Shown here in pieces: positions 8,895-17,276 of a stretch of DNA of 21,095 nt. Both the position numbers and the translations under genes were made by a program. Position 1 is the stretch's first letter. Each line of letters begins with the position of its first letter. The notes beneath the pieces were generated by a model that worked only from the letters and a program-made list of their open reading frames with translations, did not search any database and was not told where the DNA came from. The stretch comes from JAXHUM01 sp034189325 (lineage in GTDB: Bacteria > Desulfobacterota > DSM-4660 > Desulfatiglandales > Desulfatiglandaceae), in contig JAXHUM010000125.1 in the NCBI GenBank assembly GCA_034189325.1, forward strand, positions 1 through 21,095. Reading direction: 5' to 3'.

Positions 8895-9836
8895 TTACCG
8901 GAGAAATCCTGAACCAGACCCCATGGTTCTGACTTTCTCATTCAGCTTGTGATAGTAGTAATGACGGATACGGTAGTGTTTCTTGAGAGCCGCCGTTAAA
9001 CCTTTTCGGCCATGGCCACGCCCATCCCTTCCCCTATCTGCTCCATGGTTGAAAATATAATGCACTGTTCTTGGTTTTGAAAAATCAAGTTCATCATCTG
9101 AATAGTATGTACGCAACTCCGATTCAGAAGGAAACTGAATATGCTCCGGCTTAATCCTAATACGTTTTTTATGAAATCCGGCGGCAACTTCTTTGGGGTC
9201 ATATTCCTTCTGAACATATTTTTCATTGGCTTGGGCTTTACTAAGATAAAGATAATGCTTCATTGGGAATGACTTCCAGTACATACGCCGTTCTGGGAAA
9301 TAAACCCTGTGTCCTCCTGAACTAACTAAATCAACTTTTGTGGGCTGCCGTTTCCATGCGTTGACGCGGTGGGGAAAGCCAGGCAAAAAAGGATAATACC
9401 AGCGCATTGTTTTCAGGTAATCCGAATGGTCGTGGTCCGGCTCTTCACGAGTAGGGATAAAGGTGTATTCCAAGAAATTAACCGCGTTGTATCCCTGTGC
9501 ATCCACCTCGGCAAAGGCTTGAATGAGTGTCGTCCCCGAATGGGGAGGGAGACGAATTTCATCTGCATCCACATGCATAAACCAATCCGCATCAAGAGAT
9601 GCCGCAAGCATCTCTTTACGTTTCAACTGATCCCATAAGCTGAACACTCCACTCCGATTGAAGGTATCAACATCTAGAAGACCCTTCCCAAGATAGGACT
9701 TTGCGATTGGAATTGTCCGATCAGTGGACTGATTGTCGATAAGATACACGTCAATACCTTGCCCAATAAGGTGTTCCAGGCAGTTGGCAATAAATCGTTC
9801 TTCATTGTAGGTCGCCAGTAAGGCAATGACTCGCAT
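8895..9836 (-). CDS. GT2-like glycosyltransferase (GT-A fold)
   Basis: The start MRVIALLATYNEERFIANCL is typical of family 2-type enzymes. LIDNQSTDRT follows the first nucleotide-binding strand and the metal-binding motif is HVDADE at 88-93. The C-terminal third is rich in Lys, Arg, His and Tyr and could bind anionic substrate or membrane. At 313 residues it is complete. The ATG follows GGGAAAG at a suitable distance. It lies 86 bases after the surface carbohydrate protein gene and just before sulfotransferase 2. It resembles the soluble GT2 enzymes of capsule and lipopolysaccharide loci; its donor and acceptor are not predictable. Confidence 0.88.
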   Translation of the reverse strand: MRVIALLATYNEERFIANCLEHLIGQGIDVYLIDNQSTDRTIPIAKSYLGKGLLDVDTFNRSGVFSLWDQLKRKEMLAASLDADWFMHVDADEIRLPPHSGTTLIQAFAEVDAQGYNAVNFLEYTFIPTREEPDHDHSDYLKTMRWYYPFLPGFPHRVNAWKRQPTKVDLVSSGGHRVYFPERRMYWKSFPMKHYLYLSKAQANEKYVQKEYDPKEVAAGFHKKRIRIKPEHIQFPSESELRTYYSDDELDFSKPRTVHYIFNHGADRGRDGRGHGRKGLTAALKKHYRIRHYYYHKLNEKVRTMGSGSGFLR

Positions 9837-9922
9837 ATTGTCTTTCCCAAAATAGGCTGAACTCGAACACTCGTCGCGCTTGCTGCCAAAGAGCAGGGGC
9901 TATAGGAATAGTATTCACACCC

Positions 9923-11335
9923 TCACTGGTAAAGGAGAAAGCATTTCTCCATTCTTTTTATGGTTTTTACCTTTACAGTGGAAAATCGAGAGGTCAGGGT
10001 ACGAAATTGTTTTACCGTAGTCTCCAACTCTTCGAGAGTAATATCAGGGAATTTCTGCTTCTTGTATAACTCACGCAACTTATCATCATCACTCACACCT
10101 AGAACAAGCGTTCTAAGATACTTTTTTATCTGCTTGGTCCTTGGTCTTAGTGACCGCTGCATGAAAGTATCCATCCATCTAAGGCCCTTTGTTTTTTCTC
10201 TACCTGCCAACGCCTTGAGTGAAGTGGCTATCCGATCGGCCGCCAGTTCACCATCAAGTCCGGACACATAATCTCTCACGAGCGCCATTTTCGCCGAATT
10301 CGACTGTTCCAGTGTCAACTCCTTGTGATCCCTGACCCGAATTAATAGCTCTAAAAGCTCATCAACAGTAAATACTTGCATGCTTACTTCATTGGGGAGT
10401 GGAGATTCAAGGGTTTCGTCGACAACCGGGCGGTATGAGACCACAGGCCTGCCGCAAAGAAACGCCTCCAGGCCGGTTGTACAGCTGTTGTGCATCACGG
10501 CTACCGAAGCCAGGATCCAAGGGATCACGTTTCCCTTATGCACCACCTTAACATTCGGCAAACTCACGGCAAGGTCCTTCCATACTTGATGGTTTTCAGA
10601 AGGATGGGGCCGCACCACAATAGTCCATTCCGGGAAAGTTGCGCTTAACCTGGGGATAACATCATAAAACGCCTGATATATCTTGCCAACGTGATCGGAT
10701 AGACGATAAAAAAAATTTTCGTCCTCGTCTGTTGTGATCTTGCCCCTTTGCTTCCACACGTCATGCAAAAAATCGCGGTTCCTAAAATGATTGTAACGGT
10801 TAAAATTTGTGTTTATTAAAAGAAACGGACCATATTCCTTGCGAATATCCGCTACCTCACGGGCAAATAACGGTCTCAATTGGGGCCGTAACAGATCCAT
10901 GCGAGGGTTCCCTGACAGTATGATCTTATTGTCGACCTGTGGATAATGACTTGTAATTAGAGACTTTTGCTTCTTTCCCCATGCAAAAAACAGGTCCATA
11001 AATTCAAATGCCTCCGCCGACGTCATCTCCCTGATATAGGAATCAGGGTTCCTGAGTACCAGGCCTTCTTCACAAAAAGCCGAGATTCGATGGTCCATGG
11101 CAAGGCACTTGCGAAAAAACGCTTCCTTTTCGGGTGCGACACCTTTATCCAGGTAAATGCCTTTGGGCAGATGAACTAAAGCATTACGAAGCCTGTCCTG
11201 CTTGCCGATAACAACGGCAAAGCCCTTTTCAGCACAAATACAACCTAACAGTGTTTTGGCGAGAAATTCCCTTACTTTCGTCTCAATCGGGATGAACATA
11301 AAAGGTTTCTTTGTTATCGGTTTAGATCTTAACAT
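9923..11335 (-). CDS. Surface carbohydrate biosynthesis protein (GT-B-like)
   Basis: The protein is 470 residues long. It opens with FMFIPIETKVREFLAKTLL and has a second half like glycerophosphotransferases or GT-B transferases: VVRPHPSEN at about 241-249 and HNSCTTGLEAFLCGRPVVSY at 282-301. This combination matches what NCBI calls surface carbohydrate biosynthesis protein; I recall the family from memory and have not searched. In homologous loci it is often next to CMP-sugar genes, and here the CMP-sugar synthetase pseudogene lies immediately upstream. It probably transfers a sugar or polyol phosphate, perhaps from a CMP donor. The ATG at 11335 follows GAGGTAAGG, a good ribosome site which overlaps the TGA that ends the pseudogene frame. 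Lys/Arg-rich segments in the last 90 residues may contact membrane. Confidence 0.85.
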   Translation of the reverse strand: MLRSKPITKKPFMFIPIETKVREFLAKTLLGCICAEKGFAVVIGKQDRLRNALVHLPKGIYLDKGVAPEKEAFFRKCLAMDHRISAFCEEGLVLRNPDSYIREMTSAEAFEFMDLFFAWGKKQKSLITSHYPQVDNKIILSGNPRMDLLRPQLRPLFAREVADIRKEYGPFLLINTNFNRYNHFRNRDFLHDVWKQRGKITTDEDENFFYRLSDHVGKIYQAFYDVIPRLSATFPEWTIVVRPHPSENHQVWKDLAVSLPNVKVVHKGNVIPWILASVAVMHNSCTTGLEAFLCGRPVVSYRPVVDETLESPLPNEVSMQVFTVDELLELLIRVRDHKELTLEQSNSAKMALVRDYVSGLDGELAADRIATSLKALAGREKTKGLRWMDTFMQRSLRPRTKQIKKYLRTLVLGVSDDDKLRELYKKQKFPDITLEELETTVKQFRTLTSRFSTVKVKTIKRMEKCFLLYQ

Positions 11336-11343
11336 GCCTTACC

Positions 11344-11978
11344 TCATTTATTCATTATTGCTTCGCACGTATCGAAATCCATTTGAGAGTCAATGCTTAC
11401 AAGTATTACCTCTATCAAAACAGCTAAAGTCGAATCTCCTTTTATGAATTTTTTCCCAATCAAACACTCCCTGGTAATTGCATGAGCAGCGCCGTTTCTG
11501 TGATACACCGGCTTTAGTTGCTGCCTGGCAATAATTCCAACGCATGCAGGATCGTAATAATCCAGTGAATCATATTCAATCTTTAATTGTTTAATGGATG
11601 ATATTTCAACTCAGTTTCGCTCACCGTCCATACGGCATCATATCCACCTTAAATCAATTTCTCCACGCACCGAATAACAGGATCAGGCTTTCGCAATGGG
11701 CAGGTGGGCTGAAGCATGACAACCACATCATATTTTATCCGGTCACTTTCTTCCATACTGAGCAAGGCATGGTTCAAGACATCCAGATCAGCAATCCTGT
11801 CGCCAGATAAGTAGTCAGGTCGCATAAAGGGAACATCCAGCCCGGCCTCCTTCGCTATTTCATTAATCTCGTCATGGTCAGTCGAGACCACAGCTCTATC
11901 AACTCATGGAAGTTCACTGACGACCTTGCTCCCGCCTCTGGCGGGAACAACAACGAGAATCCTTTTCTCCGACAGCAT
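11344..11978 (-). pseudogene. CMP-sugar (acylneuraminate-type) synthetase pseudogene
   Basis: Translating the minus strand in pieces gives a recognisable NeuA-type cytidylyltransferase. It has a near-perfect ribosome site AAAGGAGG five bases before ATG at 11978. The N-terminus carries VVVPARGGSK, the CTP-binding start. About 25-30 codons that should follow are missing, then comes VVSELP, a TGA stop, VDRAVVSTDHDE and a long intact middle section with VVVMLQPTCPLRKP. Next is a TAA where homologs have Glu (EKLI*GGYDAVW). A one-base deletion after YHPL then shifts the frame, and the C-terminus (YDPACVGIIARQQ, RNGAAHAITRECL, VSIDSQMDFD) continues in the new frame to a TGA at 11344-11346. The total is about 210 codons against about 230 in the family. 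It is not closely similar to the intact synthetase at 16494, so it is a different, dead gene. Confidence 0.85.
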
Positions 11979-11988
11979 GGCGCCTCCT

Positions 11989-12205
11989 TTACTGAATTTG
12001 CAAATGATCCTCAATCTGAACAAGCATACTACCATACGGATTGACATATAAAAAACAGCAGCCCGTCACATATGCCAAGATACGATCTGATTCACCATCA
12101 CCCACTACGATAACTTCTTCAGGAGTAACATGCTCCTCTTGGATAATATTTGTCAGTGTGTCTTCTTTTTTTGCGGGTAGCCAAAGACGGAAACAAAAAA
12201 ATTAG
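11989..12205 (-). pseudogene. HAD-family phosphatase, C-terminal relic
   Basis: An open frame without a plausible start encodes about 70 residues. PAKKEDTLTNII is followed by EEHVTPEEVIVVGDGESDRI, which is the third and fourth motif region of HAD phosphatases (lysine, then GDGxxD), and then a GCCFLYV strand. The nucleophile motif DxDxT and the cap are absent, and a TAA closes the frame upstream, so the gene has lost its N-terminal two thirds. Its TAA at 11989-11991 overlaps the ribosome site of the synthetase pseudogene, the arrangement expected of a former operon. Such phosphatases often accompany CMP-ulosonic acid synthetases, where they remove the 9- or 8-phosphate. The AT-rich 230 bases before it (12206-12436) show nothing I can identify. 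Confidence 0.6.
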
Positions 12206-12436
12206 CCATGGTTAATTTTGCATAGCTCCATGCGTTACAACCCATAAGAATAGGTTACGGCTATATTTATTTAACAATGCCCTTCAAACTAAGGTTGATT
12301 GGCAATTAAGCATGCATGACGCACGTATCAAATTGAAACACCTATATCCTAAATCTTGAAATATACATTTTACTAGAAGGCTGTCCGAGAATACTATGAA
12401 TATCCTTTAAACAAGAAGATCTCAGTTTCAAACGAG

Positions 12437-13456
12437 TTAAAAAACGGTCCTGCGATTCTTACGATACGACCAAGTTAACTGTATTATCCTCCTTGACTCG
12501 ATCAAGATAAAACTTACCAGTCTCAATCTTTCAAATAAACCAAGATGTCTTTTTTTTCTTTTATAATCTAAATCTCGCAGTTGCCGTTTTAAAAAATGTT
12601 CTATTGTCCATGTAAGATACGGATGCATGCCGTTATCAAATGAATTTATCCGGCTTACATCGATTGGCATTCCGAGATTCTGATGTGCGTAACTCGTCGG
12701 AGCCACAAGTATTGGATCAGATTTACGCCGTTCAACGTCCAGCACACCTTCCTCAAAAGGAACGTCAATTTTCTTCAGAATCTTTCGTGTAGTCACTTCA
12801 GGGCCTTTCAATAAGTCTTCAAACTTTATGAGCAGACACCGGTCAATCAGGGATGGATCCCTCGTCAGATCAAGGCATGTATTAACCCAAAATTTCCACC
12901 GAAACGACTGCATCACAAAATAGGAAATCCAATGGCGAGTTGGTTTGATATATGATGCTTCCAGACCGACCGTTTTTCCTCCCTCCTTCTTGGCGATATG
13001 TTTGATTGCTTTCGAAAGGACTACGGCTCTGGGATCTCGCACAATGAATATAAAAAAAGCATTCGGATATATCTCCAACAGCTCCCTGGCAAAGAAGACG
13101 CTATCTAAAGATTTTTCGCCAATAACCGGAGACTGACCAGGAGGATTAATCATGATTCTATGGAGGGTTTTAAAATCCACCATTTCCTCTGACCGGATTA
13201 GTTGATTCAATTTGTTTTTGTCCAACTGCGCAAGAGATTTCTCAAAAAGGGGAGTTGTCTCAGCCAACTTTTCAAGCAATTTCAAAGCCTCATTAGGAGA
13301 AAATTGGTCTCTCAACGAATAACCGGACTTTTTAAAAGCAAAGACAAACCACTGCTCTTCCGGACTCATGTGAATATCCGAATGGAGTCCGAGGGTGGAC
13401 CTCAACAGCGTAGTGCCGGATCTTGGATATCCTGAAATAAATATAGGTGTTTTCAT
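12437..13456 (-). CDS. Sulfotransferase family protein 3
   Basis: The 5'-phosphosulfate loop is GYPRSGTTLL (9-18), directly after the first strand. The 3'-phosphate motif is FIVRDPRAVVLS (about 137-148, with R139 and S148) and LIKFEDLL (209-216) is the usual later strand. These are textbook features of PAPS-dependent sulfotransferases, in a more canonical form than the other two in this window. At 339 residues it has a basic C-terminal tail of about 45 residues. The ATG at 13456 lies 4 bases after the stop of the small upstream ORF, so the two may be coupled. It is flanked downstream by relics, so it may have arrived or survived separately from the left block. The sulfated substrate is unknown. 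Confidence 0.9.
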   Translation of the reverse strand: MKTPIFISGYPRSGTTLLRSTLGLHSDIHMSPEEQWFVFAFKKSGYSLRDQFSPNEALKLLEKLAETTPLFEKSLAQLDKNKLNQLIRSEEMVDFKTLHRIMINPPGQSPVIGEKSLDSVFFARELLEIYPNAFFIFIVRDPRAVVLSKAIKHIAKKEGGKTVGLEASYIKPTRHWISYFVMQSFRWKFWVNTCLDLTRDPSLIDRCLLIKFEDLLKGPEVTTRKILKKIDVPFEEGVLDVERRKSDPILVAPTSYAHQNLGMPIDVSRINSFDNGMHPYLTWTIEHFLKRQLRDLDYKRKKRHLGLFERLRLVSFILIESRRIIQLTWSYRKNRRTVF

Positions 13457-13460
13457 GGTA

Positions 13461-13715
13461 TTATAGATATTTTAACGAGGCTGGGGGAAATTTTATAACG
13501 AAATCTTTCAGGTCCTCGTAGATATTTTCGGTCAGATCGAAATGATCTCTTTTAAAAGTTCGACACATAATGACACCCTTTATCCCACTTGGGTCCGTTA
13601 TAAGAGGTGTATCTATTTCTGGGATCAGTGTGATGCCGTCACAGTTAAAGATTTTATCGGCAAAGCCAGGAACCTTCTCCTTTATCGCCTCAATAACCTG
13701 GCCGCCCCAAACCAA
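13461..13715 (-). CDS. Small protein of unknown family, uncertain start
   Basis: The frame encodes 84 residues from a TTG at 13715, or about 89 if extended upstream to 13730. The product contains VIEAIKEKVPGFADKIFNCD, a proline/aspartate stretch TLIPEIDTPLITDPSG and a mixed charged C-terminal part; no signal peptide or membrane helix is seen and I do not recognise the family. The frame opens just after AGGAGG (13735-13740), but the codon four bases downstream is ATA at 13728-13730, not ATG. Either translation starts at the TTG 19 bases away or the ancestral start was mutated. The amino-acid composition looks like real protein and the sulfotransferase starts 4 bases after its TAA. It may be a complete small protein or the tail of a broken larger gene. 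Confidence 0.45.
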   Translation of the reverse strand: MVWGGQVIEAIKEKVPGFADKIFNCDGITLIPEIDTPLITDPSGIKGVIMCRTFKRDHFDLTENIYEDLKDFVIKFPPASLKYL

Positions 13716-13775
13716 ATAGCGGCTACTTATTAAACCTCCTCATGATTACGATAAAAACTCCGATACACCTATCCA

Positions 13776-13789
13776 GTGTACATGTACAC
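13776..13789. repeat. Perfect 14-bp palindrome
   Basis: GTGTACATGTACAC equals its own reverse complement and does not extend further. It lies about 45 bases upstream of the small ORF at 13461 and 320 bases upstream of the sulfotransferase start. Its position would fit an operator for a dimeric regulator, but there is no second copy in the window and no regulator gene, so this is only suggestive. Confidence 0.4.
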
Positions 13790-13989
13790 CTTAAAAACAC
13801 TGATTGATTTTGGTTATTCTCCGGTCACAGGAGATAGCTCCGCTCGGTGATTTCCCTGGAATATTTTGAGAAATCACAGATAATCAACAACCATTTTGGA
13901 TGAATTTCGAATCAAAGCCGTTCAGCTTTTGAACGTTCAAAACGTTGAACATTTTTTTTCTTAAGTGTCAATAAATAGGGCTACCTAAA

Positions 13990-14210
13990 TTCTGCAATTA
14001 TCTCATTTTCCGGATATTCAAGGCGGCAGGCCCGCAGCAAGCGGACGGGGTATTAGAAAAGAGATAAATGAATTCGCTCATTCAGGCATTTTACACCGCA
14101 GTGACGAAGGATGCAGCGTAACGCAGATATTGGACTTCTAACAAACTCAAGTTCGCTATTCATAGAATGCCGCACGCAGCATAAACCAGCTTTTTACGAG
14201 GCTATCAAGG
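13990..14210. repeat. Probable dispersed intergenic repeat
   Basis: The core CGCAGTGACGAAGGATGCAG (14098-14117) continues into AACGCAGATATTGGACTTCT, and the right part ends in TTTTTACGAGGCTATC (14191-14206). From memory, similar blocks recur between genes in sulfate-reducing Desulfobacterota genomes; I could not search. A related end, TTTTTACAAGACCATC on the minus strand at 20770-20785, matches 13 of 16 bases, so a second partial copy may lie before the neuB-like gene. Confidence 0.4.
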
Positions 14211-14512
14211 TCATATACGAAAATTTTGTGACACTTGGAATCACCCAAAAGTCAAGTCCTTAATTTAATGCCGACATTTTTCCCTCTCCCAGAGAGTTAT
14301 AACCGGGGGCGACAAGCAGAGCAGAGTCGCCGCAATTTCAGTAACATTCGAGCCTGCAAACGGACACGATATTTTACGCAAACGCTTCAGTCTTGCAGCA
14401 AAGGCCTTGTATATCCCCCCTATGAAATCGTTCCGTTTCGGAAACAAGCCCTCCCTTTCAGCGTCCGACACTTTACAGCTGGCCTTGAGGTCTTTCAGAT
14501 CGGCCTCCCGCC

Positions 14513-16525
14513 CTAAAAAATGATTGGGTCGGTGGAAATTGGTGTTGACGAGGATAGTTCGGCCATGACGCGGATCGCCAAAGATGAGCCGTCCAGGCCA
14601 TGAAAACGAAGCGCTTCGGCAGGCGTACCGCAGGCGGGATACCCCTCCACGGCAAACTTCGTGAAAGACCTGGACTCCAGGCCTCCGGCATTGACCAGTT
14701 CATTCAACAGAAAATCGCCGAATCCGCCTACCGGGGCATGGTCTTCCACAACGAAGATGTGTTTGAAAGGACAAATCTGCTCTATCATCCATACCCGATC
14801 CAACCGATTCAACCAGGGCATATTTACGACCCGAAGGCTGGTCCCTTTTCGAGACAGCAGTTCTGAAGCCAGCATCGCCTCGTGGATCATGACCGGACCA
14901 TAAGCAAACAATACCGCATCATCCCCGTCCACAAGCGTTACGCCCCTGCCCTTCTTCAATTTGTAACCGGGAGGAAGCCTGATCTCCCGGGGCGAAGGTC
15001 CTATTATCAGTCGAATCATCACATTTTCCCGTGCCACATCCACGGCGTAGTCTACAACCATACGGGTCTCTTCCCCGTTGCAGGGCTGAAGAATCTCACA
15101 ATTGGGCAGTGCTCCGAAAAGAGAGATGTCCCGAAGGCTCTGGTGGGATTTCCCCGGACCGGCTGGAATCAACCCGGCATAATGGCACGCGTAGATAATT
15201 TTCGTCTGTTCCCCGGCGTTGTTGTATATCTGCTCGTTGGCACGGGAAGCCAGGAAGCTTGCAAAGGAATTCACGACGGGAAGCAACCCCTGCCGCGCCA
15301 GACCACCCGCCATGGACACCATATCCTGCTCGGCAATGCCGTTCTCTATGAAACGGTCCGGGTAGGTCAGATCAAAGGTCCGAACCTTGCAGTCCGCAGC
15401 CAGGTCCGCATCAAGCACTACCACATCGTCCCGTCTCCCGGCCACATCCATTAGAGATCCTCCATAGACCTCAGACACATACTCCTCCGTAACCTTGAAT
15501 CTGGGTTCCTTCTCTATCGTGCTTTCAGGCTCCCCCTCCAGGGTATAGAAAGGTTCCGGTTTTCGGGGCGGCCGCACCTCCTTCAGCGTAATAAAATCGA
15601 TCCCATACGCTGTCAGCCAGCGGTTGATGCGGGTAACGATTTCCCTGTGGGCCTCCAGGAATTCCCCATCAGGCGGCGCCCCCGCGTGCCACCGGTAAAA
15701 ACCTCCCCCTTCCTGAAGGGCATGGGGATGTTCCATAAAGGATACTCCCCGCCCCTTGACGGTATCGGCAATCAATATTTTCGGCATATCTTTTATCCGG
15801 TGAAACCGATCGAACACCCGAGCCAGGGCCTCCTGATCGTGCCCATCACATCGAGCCACGTGCCATCCGAAGGCAGCAAGTTTCGCTTCCAGATCATGAA
15901 GGCTCACAATCCGGCTGACTTCTCTATCGGACTGCACCTTGTTGTGGTCCACGATTACCGTAAGATTCCCAATCCCCTGCTGAACTGCAGACTGCAACGC
16001 CTCAAAATTCTGACCTTCCTGAAGTTCACCATCTCCGGTCATGACAAAGACACGCCCACCGCGCCTCAAATACCTTTTTGCCCAGGCTATTCCCCGCCCT
16101 TTGGAAATTCCCATCCCCAATGATCCGGAATTGGCTTCCACTCCGGGACATGCAATGTCCGGATGACCGTCCAGGCCTCCGAACCGCCTCAGGTTAAATA
16201 ACTTCTCCTCAGGCAGGAGTCCTAAAGAAAACAGGATAGAATAAAAACCGGGAACATCGTGGCCTTTAGAAGAAAAATAGATGTCGCGATCAGGGTGATC
16301 CAGCCCCACCGAGAGAACGTTCATCTCTTCGTAATAGAGCCGAACCACAATATCCATGGCACTGAAACTGGACCCCAGATGCCCGGACCCGGCCTGCTTC
16401 ACGGCCGCCAGGGCATTAGCGCGACACATGTCCGCCAGGAGATCCAGGCGCCTGTTTGTTTCCAGTTCAGCCTTGCGTACCCGTTCAAAATCTTCAAAGG
16501 GTATCATGGTGATGGTTGTCATCAT
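14513..16525 (-). CDS. Transketolase, full length (fused N- and C-halves)
   Basis: From the ATG at 16525 the protein has 670 residues and all three transketolase domains. The catalytic SGHLGSS histidine is near residue 49 and the thiamine diphosphate/metal motif GDGELQEGQ near 164-172, with the partner Asn in DHNK near 195. The pyrimidine-domain glutamate is in ENGIAEQD (about E399). A C-terminal domain follows. The enzyme moves a two-carbon ketol unit between a ketose and an aldose. The open frame extends to a GTG at 16582, but that start lies inside the upstream synthetase gene and has no ribosome site. The ATG at 16525 follows GAGAGAAAG and overlaps that gene by about 32 bases. As last gene of a NeuB/NeuA operon it probably works on a sugar precursor, not in central metabolism (inference). 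Confidence 0.92.
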   Translation of the reverse strand: MMTTITMIPFEDFERVRKAELETNRRLDLLADMCRANALAAVKQAGSGHLGSSFSAMDIVVRLYYEEMNVLSVGLDHPDRDIYFSSKGHDVPGFYSILFSLGLLPEEKLFNLRRFGGLDGHPDIACPGVEANSGSLGMGISKGRGIAWAKRYLRRGGRVFVMTGDGELQEGQNFEALQSAVQQGIGNLTVIVDHNKVQSDREVSRIVSLHDLEAKLAAFGWHVARCDGHDQEALARVFDRFHRIKDMPKILIADTVKGRGVSFMEHPHALQEGGGFYRWHAGAPPDGEFLEAHREIVTRINRWLTAYGIDFITLKEVRPPRKPEPFYTLEGEPESTIEKEPRFKVTEEYVSEVYGGSLMDVAGRRDDVVVLDADLAADCKVRTFDLTYPDRFIENGIAEQDMVSMAGGLARQGLLPVVNSFASFLASRANEQIYNNAGEQTKIIYACHYAGLIPAGPGKSHQSLRDISLFGALPNCEILQPCNGEETRMVVDYAVDVARENVMIRLIIGPSPREIRLPPGYKLKKGRGVTLVDGDDAVLFAYGPVMIHEAMLASELLSRKGTSLRVVNMPWLNRLDRVWMIEQICPFKHIFVVEDHAPVGGFGDFLLNELVNAGGLESRSFTKFAVEGYPACGTPAEALRFHGLDGSSLAIRVMAELSSSTPISTDPIIF

Positions 16526-17276
16526 TAAGCTTTCTCTCAAATGGGGGTAAATCAATCTCCGGAAGAGAAGCCTCACCGGCACTCAGGAGCGTTTCTGCAA
16601 CCATCCAGTCAATCGGTTTGTTCACGTCAAAACCCTCATATCCCTGCGTGAGAAACGGCATAACCGTATGGCCTGCGATGGTTTTTGTCTCGGATACGAC
16701 CCTTGTCCAAGCCATCTCAAGACTGGCATTCTGTACATGAACAAGGGGCAGGGCCTGGTATTGGCTGCTGTGCCAGGGTTGTTCCACCGGGCCCAGGGGA
16801 AGCAGGGGTGTCATTCGCTTTTCCCGGATTACCCACATCTTGCCGGGATGTTCGGAACATTTCTGAACGGCGCGCAAGGAATCCACACCCTGCTCGGCGA
16901 CAAATTCGCTCCAGGCGCGACGGATGGTCTCGGGCTGCCTGAAAGGACTGGTGGGACGAAGGATGCTGAAACAATCGTAGGAACGCCTCGACTGTTTCAG
17001 ACGTTCCAGGGTATAAGCAACCCATTCAATATCCGGCGATTTGGCGCCCGCAATTTCCACCGGGCGAAGGAACGGGACTTCCGCTCCATAATGGCGGGCA
17101 ATCCGTACATAATGCTCCGAATCAGTGGAGACCATCACATCCTTGAAAATCCCGCTCTTGATGGCGGCAGTAATCGTATAAGCCAGCAAAGGATGATCGC
17201 CGAGATATCGAATATTCTTGTTCTGAATACGGGTGGAACCCGATCGGGCCGGTATGAGAGCAATAGCCGTGAGCAC
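16494..17276 (-). CDS. neuA: Acylneuraminate-type cytidylyltransferase (CMP-sugar synthetase)
   Basis: The N-terminus LIPARSGSTRIQNKN (7-21) is the CTP-binding signature of CMP-sialic and CMP-ulosonic acid synthetases. VMVSTDSEHY and ILRPTSPFRQPE follow, matching conserved strands of the family. It activates a 3-deoxy-2-ulosonic acid by transfer of CMP from CTP. At 260 residues it is a little longer than the usual 225-235, with a polar, histidine-rich tail that overlaps the transketolase start. The GTG start immediately abuts the TAA of the aldehyde dehydrogenase (no gap), so translation is probably coupled. The exact acid (Neu5Ac, legionaminate or other) cannot be told from the sequence. The symbol denotes the family, not a proven substrate. 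It is complete, unlike the pseudogene near 11.6 kb. Confidence 0.88.
   Translation of the reverse strand: MLTAIALIPARSGSTRIQNKNIRYLGDHPLLAYTITAAIKSGIFKDVMVSTDSEHYVRIARHYGAEVPFLRPVEIAGAKSPDIEWVAYTLERLKQSRRSYDCFSILRPTSPFRQPETIRRAWSEFVAEQGVDSLRAVQKCSEHPGKMWVIREKRMTPLLPLGPVEQPWHSSQYQALPLVHVQNASLEMAWTRVVSETKTIAGHTVMPFLTQGYEGFDVNKPIDWMVAETLLSAGEASLPEIDLPPFERKLNDDNHHHDTL

Larger units (their letters stand above)
13731..14512. other. Noncoding region with repeat-like DNA
   Basis: No convincing gene is present in this 780-base stretch. From the right, the first 250 bases (14265-14512) carry an ATG-less minus-strand frame that overlaps the end of the transketolase gene; it could be a relic. Bases 13990-14210 look like a dispersed intergenic repeat. 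A perfect 14-bp palindrome lies at 13776-13789. A GGAG-atag-CTCC hairpin occurs near 13831-13845. No rho-independent terminator for the transketolase operon is evident. Confidence 0.6.
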
